Below, piece by piece: positions 1 through 6,542 of a stretch of 25,804 nt of DNA. A program made the translations under genes and the position numbers. The notes under the pieces were generated by a model that was not told the DNA's origin, made no database searches, and saw nothing but the letters and a program-made list of their open reading frames with translations. Numbering within the stretch: position 1 is the stretch's first letter; each line of letters opens with the position of its first letter. This DNA is from CAZWKQ01 sp964634005 (lineage in GTDB: Bacteria > Bacteroidota > Bacteroidia > Bacteroidales > JACABE01), in assembly GCA_964634005.1 (NCBI GenBank), contig CAZWKQ010000024.1:1-25804 (forward strand). Reading direction: 5' to 3'.

Positions 1-127
1 TTTAATTTAGTGCTTATGGATAAAAAACGAAACATAAAAAAGAATTAATAAATTTCAGGCTGTAAATATAATACAAAAAAATGCTAAATAATAAAATTTA
101 ACAAAAATTCTTGAAAAATTAATATTG
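1..127 (+). repeat. Left arm of a ~125-bp inverted repeat
   Basis: The first 127 bases match the reverse complement of 25486-25609, aligned by eye with about 8 mismatches and one 3-base gap. The homology starts at base 1, so the true outer edge may lie outside the window. Base 16 opens a 10-codon frame (MDKKRNIKKN) that the right copy keeps as MDKKYNIKN, the 3-base gap being in frame; this may be chance in such AT-rich DNA. No transposase is linked to it. It may be a dispersed non-coding repeat. Confidence 0.85.
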
Positions 128-171
128 CTAAGCCTTAAAAAATTCTTTCATTATCACACAAATAGATCCAA

Positions 172-204
172 ATTATTCAATAAAGAAAATCTTTATTGAA
201 TAAT
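172..204. repeat. Perfect 15-bp-arm hairpin
   Basis: ATTATTCAATAAAGA at 172-186 is exactly complementary to 190-204, with an AAA loop. It lies in the gene-free 1-484 region. There is no T-run on either side, so a simple intrinsic terminator is unlikely. The segment AAGAAAATCTTTATT (183-197) also occurs exactly at 10559-10573, and the 13 bases CGAATAAGAAAAT that follow at 205-217 occur exactly at 10554-10566. The hairpin is therefore related to the small repeat family at 257-331 and 10498-10587. Confidence 0.8.
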
Positions 205-256
205 CGAATAAGAAAATATAGTGTTTTAAGAAATTATACTTAGTAAGAATTCCTAA

Positions 257-331
257 AACCCAAAATTTTCTAAATCGGGGTTATCCCAATTAATGTCATT
301 AGTTCACTTCGTTCCTATTGACAAATTTGGG
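257..331 (+). repeat. REP/MITE-like repeat, copy 1
   Basis: This ~75-bp unit starts with AACCCAAAATTT and ends with AAATTTGGG, nearly inverted ends. Inside are the core CGGGGTTATCCCAAT (276-290) and a hairpin with arms at 294-302 and 315-323 around a 12-base loop (8 of 9 pairs). A full copy in reverse orientation is at 10498-10587 and a half copy at 4941-4968. No reading frame is present. It looks like a small non-autonomous mobile or REP-type element. Confidence 0.75.
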
Positions 332-419
332 ATAAAATATTATAATCTACTACTTAATTTGATTTTAACTGATAGTTCTAAATATATCGATTAGTAATAT
401 ATAAGATTTTTATTAATTG

Positions 420-427
420 TAATTTTG
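420..427 (+). promoter_or_regulatory. Candidate -7 box before the DUF4369 gene
   Basis: TAATTTTG, followed by C, matches the Bacteroidota -7 consensus TAnnTTTG. It lies 57 bases before the ATG at 485. No convincing -33 TTTG is seen at the expected distance, so only the -7 element supports the call. Confidence 0.4.
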
Positions 428-484
428 CGAAAGAAATTTAGATTTGAATCTTAGCTGTTAAATTAAAACTTTAAAAAATATTAT

Positions 485-1249
485 ATGAGATTTTTTATTA
501 AACCATTTATTATTATTTCGATTATAGTTATTTATTCATGTAAACCTCACACTAAAGATACAAGTTTTATTACTATTAACGGAATAATTACCAAAGGAAC
601 AGGTGAAAAAATACTTCTGCAATTACTCACACCCAATGAAATAGTAAATATTGATTCATTAATCCTAACAAAAGACGGAAAGTTTACATTCAAATACTTA
701 CCAAATGAAAAAAGCATTTTTATTTTAAGAAAAGAAAACAATATAATAACTTTTATAGGCGACAAAGGTGATGTAATAAATATAGAAACTGATTACGAAA
801 ATTTCGAAAAAGAATATAAAATATCGGGTAATAATGAAAGTGAATTGTTGAATAACCTTAATGTTGAGGTTCAAAATAATTTAAAAACATTAGATTCCAT
901 AGGCAAAATATGGAAGGATGCTATGTACGCATCGGATAGACAAAAGATTAAAATACAGCTTGATAGTATTTATTTTAAAACTTTTTCGAAACAAAAAGAA
1001 TTTCAACGAAAATTAATTGAACAAAACAGCGGAACTTTTGCAGCTATGTTGTGTTTATATATTCCATTTGGCAGAGAAGCTGTTTTCAATGAAAAGGAAG
1101 ACTTCAACTTTTTTGCTAAAGTTAAGGATTCATTAGTTATTAAATATCCCGATAATTCTCATGTTAAAAATTTCGCTCGGAAAATTCATCAAAAGGAAAT
1201 GTTACGATTGGAAAATGAATTATCTTTGAAAAGAAATAAAAATCAATAA
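485..1249 (+). CDS. DUF4369-type lipoprotein without a thioredoxin domain
   Basis: The 254-residue protein has a short basic start, a hydrophobic segment and a lipobox-like end (IYSC, Cys19), so it should be a Sec-exported lipoprotein. Residues about 28-120 resemble the beta-rich DUF4369 domain: an ITINGIITKGTGEKI opening, followed by a DSLILTKDGKFTF strand pair. In Bacteroidota this domain usually precedes a TlpA/ResA thiol-disulfide domain. Here the rest is a charged helical region with no CxxC, so redox activity is not expected. ATG start. The next gene starts 2 bases after the stop, so the two are probably cotranscribed. The role is unknown; the domain call is by pattern only. Confidence 0.7.
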   Translation: MRFFIKPFIIISIIVIYSCKPHTKDTSFITINGIITKGTGEKILLQLLTPNEIVNIDSLILTKDGKFTFKYLPNEKSIFILRKENNIITFIGDKGDVINIETDYENFEKEYKISGNNESELLNNLNVEVQNNLKTLDSIGKIWKDAMYASDRQKIKIQLDSIYFKTFSKQKEFQRKLIEQNSGTFAAMLCLYIPFGREAVFNEKEDFNFFAKVKDSLVIKYPDNSHVKNFARKIHQKEMLRLENELSLKRNKNQ

Positions 1250-1251
1250 AG

Positions 1252-2007
1252 TTGGAAAGAAAAAATATATATTTTGTATCCGATTGTCATCTTGGAGTTC
1301 CCGACTATAAATCGAGCCTGAGAAGAGAAAAAATGCTTGTAAAATGGCTTGATGAAATAAAGAATAATGCTAAAGAGATTTATTTGTTGGGCGATATTTT
1401 CGATTTTTGGTTTGAATACAAAAGCGTTGTACCAAAAGGTTTTGTGAGGTTATTAGGCAAATTGGCCGAACTAACCGACGAAGGGATAATAATAAATTTC
1501 TTCACCGGCAATCATGATATGTGGGTAAAAGATTATTTTACAAAAGAATTAAATATTAAAATAATAAGAGAAAGCGTTATAAAGCAATACGGACCTTATA
1601 AGTTTTTTATTGCACACGGCGACGGATTAGGACCTGATGATAAAGGTTATAAGTTTTTAAAAAAAATCTTTTCAAATCCTCTTTGCAAATGGCTTTTTTC
1701 AATATTACACCCAAACGTGGGTTATGGTATTGCAAACTATTTCTCGAGAAAAAGCAGAATTGCAAATGAAAACTATGACGAGATATTCCTTGGCGAAGAA
1801 AAAGAAAGGCTTATAATATATGCAAAAGAAATTTTAGAAAATGAGCATTATGATTTTTTTATTTTCGGACATCGTCATTTGCCACTTGATATAAATATTG
1901 GCAACAATTCGCGATATATAAATCTGGGCGATTGGGTAAGTAATTTTACTTATGTAGTTTTCGACGGAAATAATTTGGAATTAAAAAAATATGCCCCACT
2001 CGAATAA
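1252..2007 (+). CDS. lpxH: UDP-2,3-diacylglucosamine hydrolase (LpxH-type)
   Basis: This is a 251-residue calcineurin-type metallophosphoesterase. The metal-ligand motifs are in order: SDCHLG (10-15), GDIFDFW (47-53), GNHD (86-89), HGDG (about 123) and a C-terminal GHRH (about 206-209). In the LpxH family such enzymes hydrolyse UDP-2,3-diacylglucosamine to lipid X and UMP in lipid A synthesis at the inner membrane. The start must be the TTG at 1252: a stop in frame at 1237-1239 leaves only AAA, TCA, ATA and AAG codons between, and the protein begins right at the family's first strand. It follows the DUF4369 gene by 2 bases. Its last codons carry the terminator of the opposing sulfur operon. 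Other phosphoesterase substrates cannot be ruled out. Confidence 0.87.
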   Translation: MERKNIYFVSDCHLGVPDYKSSLRREKMLVKWLDEIKNNAKEIYLLGDIFDFWFEYKSVVPKGFVRLLGKLAELTDEGIIINFFTGNHDMWVKDYFTKELNIKIIRESVIKQYGPYKFFIAHGDGLGPDDKGYKFLKKIFSNPLCKWLFSILHPNVGYGIANYFSRKSRIANENYDEIFLGEEKERLIIYAKEILENEHYDFFIFGHRHLPLDINIGNNSRYINLGDWVSNFTYVVFDGNNLELKKYAPLE

Positions 2008-2016
2008 AGCGGGGCA
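1983..2016 (-). terminator. Intrinsic terminator of the sulfur operon, inside the lpxH end
   Basis: Read on the minus strand, TGCCCC (2016-2011) pairs with GGGGCA (1997-1992) around a 13-base loop and is followed by TATTTTTTT (1991-1983). This is a standard hairpin plus T-run for the operon ending at 2051. The hairpin spans the lpxH stop codon (2005-2007) and the T-run is read as lysine codons on the plus strand. No T-run follows on the plus strand, so it should act in one direction. Confidence 0.75.
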
Positions 2017-2050
2017 GAAAGGCATTAATAAGTCGAACGGCTCTGAGGGT

Positions 2051-2551
2051 TTAAGTAAAAATAATTTGAGTACCCTGTCCGCCGCACATTCCGTAGAAGT
2101 CGCCTACTGTAATAATATCTTTTACGTGTTCACTTAAATCTTCTTTTTTAAGTTTAAACATATCTACGGCAAGTTTGCAAGCATAAATTTCACCACCTCC
2201 GGCAGTAATCATATCAAGAAATTCGTCAACAGGTGGAATATCGAGTGCTTCCATTTGCTTTTTCATCATAGCAGAAACACCGGCTTCTACACCCGGTAGC
2301 ATTCCCAGTATTGTCGGAAAAGGCAAACCTCCCGGCATACGCATTGCCGGATTTCCTACTGTAGCAGTATGCAGCCTCTTCATCTGTTTTTTAGTAATAG
2401 CATCTAAACCAAAGAAAGTGAAAAATACTTTAGTTTCAATACCTTCCATTACTGCACCGTTAGCCATAACTAAGGCTGCGTAAACATCTTCAATTGTGCC
2501 TTTAGCACAAATAAGACAAACTTTTTTTAAAGGATATTCTTCTTTTTCCAT
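2051..2551 (-). CDS. DsrE/DsrF/DrsH-family sulfur-relay protein
   Basis: The 166-residue protein has the DsrE-like alpha/beta pattern: a first strand KKVCLICAKG, the helix EDVYAALVMANGA, and later GGGEIYACKLAVDMF, where Cys125 sits at the position of the family's active-site cysteine. Other cysteines are Cys12, Cys15 and Cys156. A central segment, residues about 60-100, is rich in Met, Gly and Pro, as in the longer DsrE2/DrsH relatives. Known family members carry persulfide sulfur between proteins in the cytoplasm. It is last in the four-gene operon, 18 bases after the DsrC-like gene, which fits a sulfur-transfer partner for that protein. The exact partner and direction of sulfur flow are inferred. 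Confidence 0.85.
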   Translation of the reverse strand: MEKEEYPLKKVCLICAKGTIEDVYAALVMANGAVMEGIETKVFFTFFGLDAITKKQMKRLHTATVGNPAMRMPGGLPFPTILGMLPGVEAGVSAMMKKQMEALDIPPVDEFLDMITAGGGEIYACKLAVDMFKLKKEDLSEHVKDIITVGDFYGMCGGQGTQIIFT

Positions 2552-2569
2552 TTTATCAAAATTTATTGA

Positions 2570-2881
2570 TTAAACACAACTTGCAGGTTTAGGAATACCT
2601 GCTATTTTAGCTGCTTTTTTCATAGGAGCACCCGGAAATAAAGTGTAAAAACCTTTAATATCAACAATACCTGATTTCCCGACTCCTCTGATTGTCAATG
2701 CCTCTCCTGCTTTAAAACGCTCACGCAAGTATTCAATAACCTTAAAATGAGTTTCAGTAAGCTCTACTCCTTCCTCTTTTGCAATTTCTTTTGCAATTTC
2801 GGTATTCCATTGTGAAGGATCGTTTAAATAACCTTCTTCTGTTACATCGAGCAAAACGCCCGCAATTGTTTTTTGTGCCAT
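2570..2881 (-). CDS. tusE: TusE/DsrC/DsvC-family sulfur carrier
   Basis: This 103-residue protein matches the family along its whole length: GVLLDVTEEGYLNDPSQWN near the start, then a helix-turn-helix-like middle and the flexible C-terminal arm ending GIPKPASCV. The penultimate Cys102 is the conserved sulfur-binding CysA. The second cysteine of true DsrC (CysB), expected 11 positions earlier, is Ala91 here. Proteins with only CysA are TusE-like or otherwise do not form the DsrC trisulfide used by dissimilatory sulfite reductase. Placed between the DUF1641 and DsrE genes of an SQR operon, it probably accepts persulfide sulfur rather than serving tRNA thiolation, but that is inference. Confidence 0.9.
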   Translation of the reverse strand: MAQKTIAGVLLDVTEEGYLNDPSQWNTEIAKEIAKEEGVELTETHFKVIEYLRERFKAGEALTIRGVGKSGIVDIKGFYTLFPGAPMKKAAKIAGIPKPASCV

Positions 2882-2898
2882 TTTTATTATTTTTTAAG

Positions 2899-3570
2899 TT
2901 AATTGTTTTTATTCGAAATTTGTTTTGTTATTCTTAAAACATAAGATAATGATTTCCTTATTTCAGGCGAATTAAGTTCTTTCATCAACTTAAATATTGA
3001 TTTATTATCCAGAGAATCATCTATTTTCGTCTCAGAAATAACTTTAGTTATATATTCGAGATTTTGCAGGAATTCTGTTTTTGTTATATTTCTGATTACA
3101 GAAAAAATTAAATCGACATTCTCCGAAAGTTTTCTGATATCATCGGGACTATAGTTTTCACTAATTTTTCCGAACAAATCTTTTGCAGCATAAAAATAAT
3201 CGAGATAGCCCTTTTCTTCAAATTCGGCAACCTTATTTATTGCATCGAGACCAATCTGGCGGAAAATAGGGGTTGCATCCTTTATAAAGTCATTTACACT
3301 TTCGATGGTATCGAGCAATTCATTAAAATTGCCTATATTTTTAACAATTTTAATTGCTAAAAGCGACAGTGCATCACTGTCAAGTTCAACACCGGCTTTG
3401 TCTAATGCCACTACTGTATGTTGAAAAGCATCTTTGCCAACTATTGAAAGGTCATCAATAAGATCGTCTATCTCTTCTCTTTTAATACGCTGTTGCTCAA
3501 TATGCTCCAAAACCATGTCCAATTTATGGTTTATATCATTTATTTGAGCTTGAAATTTTAATTCATCCAT
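2899..3570 (-). CDS. DUF1641 domain protein of the SQR operon
   Basis: The 223-residue protein is almost entirely helical. Residues about 5-40 (INDINHKLDMVLEHIEQQR and on) look like a coiled coil. The C-terminal part, with NSPEIRKSLSYVLRITK near residues 200-217, resembles the DUF1641 signature (an acidic, helical domain ending in a 'pevrrgl' type motif). There is no signal peptide, membrane span or cysteine pair, so it should be cytoplasmic or peripheral. DUF1641 proteins are typically encoded next to SQR-like or formate dehydrogenase-type flavoproteins. Here it follows the SQR-like gene by 12 bases. A subunit or membrane-docking role for the SQR is plausible; its biochemistry is unknown. 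Confidence 0.78.
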   Translation of the reverse strand: MDELKFQAQINDINHKLDMVLEHIEQQRIKREEIDDLIDDLSIVGKDAFQHTVVALDKAGVELDSDALSLLAIKIVKNIGNFNELLDTIESVNDFIKDATPIFRQIGLDAINKVAEFEEKGYLDYFYAAKDLFGKISENYSPDDIRKLSENVDLIFSVIRNITKTEFLQNLEYITKVISETKIDDSLDNKSIFKLMKELNSPEIRKSLSYVLRITKQISNKNN

Positions 3571-3582
3571 TTTTTTAAGTTT

Positions 3583-4812
3583 TTACATTTTTTTACCGGC
3601 CATAGTCATCTTAGAGTCGATTGGCATTTCTTTGCCTTTGAGCAAAACATGCCAGTATATCCATCTAAACATAAGTTTGCCGTAATGATTAACTCTTGTT
3701 TCTTTCAAAAGGCCGAAAGGACCTATACCCGGGAACGGGAATGAGCCCGGCAAAGGTTCGGTATCGTAATTAAAATCTATTAAAGCCCCTTTACCGTGAC
3801 CTGTTTCAATATAGCAATTGGAATGGCCGTCGAATTTGGCAGTCAAAGGGCGATTTTCCATGAAACAAATTAAATTTTCAAAAACTACATCCGAAGCGAA
3901 ATGAACAACCGAACCGGCTTTTGATGTAGGAATATTTGAGGCATCGCCCAAAACAAAAATATTCGGAAATTTCTGAGATTGCAATGTATATTTGTCAGTC
4001 AATGCAAAATCCATATCATCACCAAGTCCGCTTTTTCCTATTACTTCATCTCCTTTATGAACCGGAATACTTATAAGACAATCGAAAGGGATTTCCTTTT
4101 CGTCATAAGAAATAATTTTTTTATTCTCATTATCAACTCTTTCGATGTAAAAATCGGGTACAATTTTGATATTTTTTTCTTCAAGCAAACTGCCTAAAAT
4201 TTTTGAAGCACGAGGTTTGGTAAAAGCACCGCTCATTGGTGTAACATAAGATATGTTTACCTTATCGCGCATACCTCTTTCGGTAAAAAAAGCATCGGCA
4301 AACATCACAAACTCTAATGGAGCCACAGGGCATTTAATAGGCAAATCGGCTATATTTAATACCAACTCGCCACCTTCCCATGTTTTGAAAAAATTTGCCA
4401 ATGCTGTTGCTCCTTCAATAGTATAGAAATCGAAAATGTTTTTATACCACAATTCGCCTTTTAATCCGGGTGTTTCGTCAGGATCGATGCGTGTACCGGT
4501 CGCAATAATAAGATAGTCGTAATTAAGTACAGTTCCTTCAGCAAGATGGACTTGCTGTTTTTCGCCATCAATAAGTTCGATATGCTTGTAAATAATATTA
4601 ACTCCTGCAGGAATAAAATTACTTTTAGGTTTTATAACATCTTTAGGTTTATACATCCCAAAAGGAATAAATAAAAATCCGGGCTGATAATAATGTGTTT
4701 TGTTTGAATCGATAATAGTTATTTCCAATTCATCTTTGCAAAATTCTTTCCTGAACTTATTTGCCATGATCGTACCGCCGGTTCCGGCTCCAAGTATCAA
4801 TAATTTCTTCAT
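3583..4812 (-). CDS. Sulfide:quinone oxidoreductase-like FAD protein
   Basis: The 409-residue protein has an N-terminal FAD-binding Rossmann motif (LILGAGTGG), the ATG motif LIIATGTRID and a second FAD motif FVLGDASNIPTSKAG. Two cysteines sit where SQR has its catalytic pair: Cys161 in IKCPVAP and Cys333 in SNCYIETG. The third SQR cysteine, expected near residue 125-130, is absent. The C-terminus (KLMFRWIYWHVLLKG) is an aromatic amphipathic helix like the membrane anchor of SQR. The enzyme should oxidise sulfide to persulfide or polysulfide and reduce quinone at the cytoplasmic face of the inner membrane. The ATG at 4812 is preferred to an in-frame TTG at 4818. It is first in the operon with the DUF1641, TusE-like and DsrE genes. 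Assignment to an SQR subtype needs a tree. Confidence 0.87.
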   Translation of the reverse strand: MKKLLILGAGTGGTIMANKFRKEFCKDELEITIIDSNKTHYYQPGFLFIPFGMYKPKDVIKPKSNFIPAGVNIIYKHIELIDGEKQQVHLAEGTVLNYDYLIIATGTRIDPDETPGLKGELWYKNIFDFYTIEGATALANFFKTWEGGELVLNIADLPIKCPVAPLEFVMFADAFFTERGMRDKVNISYVTPMSGAFTKPRASKILGSLLEEKNIKIVPDFYIERVDNENKKIISYDEKEIPFDCLISIPVHKGDEVIGKSGLGDDMDFALTDKYTLQSQKFPNIFVLGDASNIPTSKAGSVVHFASDVVFENLICFMENRPLTAKFDGHSNCYIETGHGKGALIDFNYDTEPLPGSFPFPGIGPFGLLKETRVNHYGKLMFRWIYWHVLLKGKEMPIDSKMTMAGKKM

Positions 4813-4837
4813 ATACAATGTTTTTATAAACTGTTTC

Positions 4838-4870
4838 GCAAAGATAGTATTGCGGATTGCCTTTTTGCAA
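4838..4870 (-). promoter_or_regulatory. Promoter of the SQR operon
   Basis: On the minus strand, TTG (4870-4868) is followed after 21 bases by TATCTTTG (4846-4839) and then C at 4838. This matches the Bacteroidota pattern TT(T)G - about 19-21 bases - TAnnTTTG. It lies about 25 bases upstream of the ATG at 4812 and is one of the best promoters in the window. Confidence 0.65.
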
Positions 4871-4880
4871 TAGCTTTATT

Positions 4881-4894
4881 ATGATAATTATCAT
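4881..4894. promoter_or_regulatory. Palindrome upstream of the SQR promoter
   Basis: ATGATAATTATCAT is a perfect 14-bp palindrome ten bases upstream of the -33 element of the SQR operon. Its position suits an activator or an upstream operator. The half-site TGATAAT resembles Fur/PerR-type sites, but the central base of those sites is missing. AT-rich palindromes of this length can also arise by chance. Confidence 0.4.
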
Positions 4895-4940
4895 ATAGTT
4901 TTCATCCTCAAAAATTCTTCGACTTTATTGCCAAAGACTT

Positions 4941-4968
4941 AAATTTTCTAATTCGGGGTTATCCCAAT
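4941..4968 (+). repeat. REP/MITE-like repeat, partial copy
   Basis: These 28 bases match 263-290 at 27 positions, including the whole core CGGGGTTATCCCAAT (4954-4968). Homology stops after 4968, where the inner hairpin of the full copies would begin. The fragment sits just before the promoter of the UpxY-like gene. Confidence 0.7.
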
Positions 4969-4984
4969 ATTTAAACAAATTATA

Positions 4985-4992
4985 TATATTTG
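4985..4992 (+). promoter_or_regulatory. Candidate -7 box before the UpxY-like gene
   Basis: TATATTTG, followed by C, matches TAnnTTTG and lies 25 bases before the ATG at 5018. The expected -33 position falls in the end of the repeat fragment (4962-4965) and has no TTG. Confidence 0.5.
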
Positions 4993-5017
4993 CATAAAAA
5001 GGCTATTCAATAAAATT

Positions 5018-5533
5018 ATGGAATATCAATGGTATGCAGTTTACACACGCTCGAGGTTCGAAAAAAAGATATCAACCCAGATACAGGAAATGGGTATCGA
5101 ATGTTATCTTCCTTTAAACAAAGTACTTCGTCAATGGAAGGACAGGAAAAAGTGGGTCGAAGAGCCTTTGCTTCGTTCTTACGTTTTTGTGAAAGTAAGT
5201 CAAAAAGAGTACTATGAAATATTCAAAGTTGAAGGGGTTGTAAGATATGTTTGCTTTTCGGGTAAGGCTGTTCCCATAAAAGAGTCACAGATTGAAACTT
5301 TAAAGATTATATCGTCAAATAAAATTCCGGTAGTTGTATTAGAAAAAAATAATATTCCCCCGGGTCAACCCATTAAAATTGTAAGTGGGTTATTTACAGG
5401 TTTTGAAGGCGAAATGGTAAAATATATGGGCAAAAACAAAATTCTGGTAAGAATTGAACAAATAGGCAGAATATTATCAGTAAATTTACCGATTGATCAA
5501 ATAGAAATAGCAGAAAAAAGTACGGAAAAATAA
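5018..5533 (+). CDS. UpxY/NusG-like transcription antiterminator
   Basis: The 171-residue protein has an NGN domain (residues about 3-100): QWYAVYTRSRFEKKI, ECYLPL, RQWKDRKKWVEEPLLRSYVFV and VVRYVCFSGKAVPI. A KOW domain follows (about 114-150), containing IKIVSGLFTGFEGEMV. This is the layout of Bacteroidota UpxY and of RfaH/LoaP, specialised NusG paralogs that act on RNA polymerase to allow read-through of long polysaccharide or secondary-metabolite operons. Unusually, no such operon follows: the next gene is convergent with a single base between the stop codons. It is therefore an orphan, perhaps acting in trans or left over from a rearrangement. It is not the housekeeping NusG, which sits with secE and ribosomal protein genes. 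Confidence 0.88.
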   Translation: MEYQWYAVYTRSRFEKKISTQIQEMGIECYLPLNKVLRQWKDRKKWVEEPLLRSYVFVKVSQKEYYEIFKVEGVVRYVCFSGKAVPIKESQIETLKIISSNKIPVVVLEKNNIPPGQPIKIVSGLFTGFEGEMVKYMGKNKILVRIEQIGRILSVNLPIDQIEIAEKSTEK

Positions 5534-5534
5534 A

Positions 5535-6509
5535 TCAGCTTTCTCTCAAAAGTAAATTGTTTGCAAAATTTATAATTCTATCAATTTTGCTTTTATCGGC
5601 AGTAACGTATTTCAACTCGTCGAGAGCAATATTTTGGTATTTATTCAGCTCTATTTCGGTATGATCTTTAATGTTTAAAGCATTAAATAAAGCCGTAACT
5701 TCTTTTATTTTGTTTTCGTTTTCCTCTTCGGGCAATGAAAACAAATAATCAAGCATTTCTTTTTGTTTTTTATCGGCCAGTTCGTAAGCTTTTAAGTAAA
5801 GAAAAGTTTTTTTATTAGTCGAAATATCTCCTCCTATTACCTTTCCGAATTTGGTATCATTTGCGTATGTATCCAATAAATCGTCCTTTAATTGAAAAGC
5901 TATACCCAAATTTAATCCGAAATTATAAATCCTTCTGATGTTTTCTTCGTTTGTTTTTGCAATAATAGAGCCAATTTTTAAACATGCACCGAGCAAAACG
6001 GCAGTTTTTAGTCGGATCATCTCAAGATAATCAGAAATATTTACATTTTCCTGAGTTTCGAAATTCATATCATATTGTTGACCTTCACAAACTTCAATAG
6101 CAGTTCGATTGAGAACTTTAAGAATATCGGGTATTACATCCTGATTGGTCTTAAGCATATATTCATAAGCAAGAGCAAACATAGTATCACCCGAAAGTAT
6201 AGCAATATTGGTATTCCATTTTTTATAAACTGTTTCCATACCCCTTCTAAGCGGGGCTTTATCCATTATATCATCGTGCAGCAATGTAAAATTGTGGAAA
6301 ATCTCCAGACCTAAAGCAGGATATATAGCTTGATAAACATCACCGTCGAACAAATCGCAGCCTAAGAGGGTAAGTAAAGGGCGTAACCTTTTACCTCCCT
6401 GACTTAGCGAATATCTTATAGGTTCGTACAATAACGGAGGGTTTCCTTCAAATTTTTGAGAAGAGAGAACATTATTAACAATATCCTGAAGTTCTTCAAT
6501 AGTGTACAT
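5535..6509 (-). CDS. Polyprenyl diphosphate synthase
   Basis: The 324-residue protein (ATG at 6509; an in-frame TTG at 6521 is less likely) carries the hallmark motifs of trans-isoprenyl diphosphate synthases: GGKRLRPLL (residues about 38-46), the first Asp-rich motif DDIMD (79-83) with RRG after it, and the second, KDDLLD (208-213). It condenses isopentenyl diphosphate with allylic diphosphates in the cytoplasm to make C15-C20 or longer chains. Residues before the first motif (HNFTLLH) include a Phe five positions upstream, which in this family often limits chain length; product length cannot be settled here. It follows rfbA by 33 bases on the same strand and is probably cotranscribed. Products could feed quinone, carotenoid or carrier-lipid synthesis. 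Confidence 0.93.
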   Translation of the reverse strand: MYTIEELQDIVNNVLSSQKFEGNPPLLYEPIRYSLSQGGKRLRPLLTLLGCDLFDGDVYQAIYPALGLEIFHNFTLLHDDIMDKAPLRRGMETVYKKWNTNIAILSGDTMFALAYEYMLKTNQDVIPDILKVLNRTAIEVCEGQQYDMNFETQENVNISDYLEMIRLKTAVLLGACLKIGSIIAKTNEENIRRIYNFGLNLGIAFQLKDDLLDTYANDTKFGKVIGGDISTNKKTFLYLKAYELADKKQKEMLDYLFSLPEEENENKIKEVTALFNALNIKDHTEIELNKYQNIALDELKYVTADKSKIDRIINFANNLLLRES

Positions 6510-6542
6510 AATATATTTCAAATTTATAATTATCTGCGATAT

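Noticed and set aside
2570..2881. Dissimilatory sulfite reductase system suggested by a DsrC-family gene
   Set aside because: CysB is replaced by alanine and there are no dsrAB, dsrMKJOP or related genes in the window.
4813..4818. In-frame TTG starts a few codons upstream of ATG in several genes (also at 6521, 7634, 12808, 19415)
   Set aside because: In each case an ATG follows within a few codons at the family's usual start. Only lpxH has no ATG option and needs TTG.
4881..4894. Calling the palindrome a true Fur box
   Set aside because: The half-sites are adjacent and lack the central base of the usual 7-1-7 site; kept only as an unnamed operator candidate.
5053..5063. tRNA-like GGTTCGA stretch
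   Set aside because: It lies inside the UpxY-like coding region with no acceptor stem or other arms; no tRNA was found anywhere in the window.
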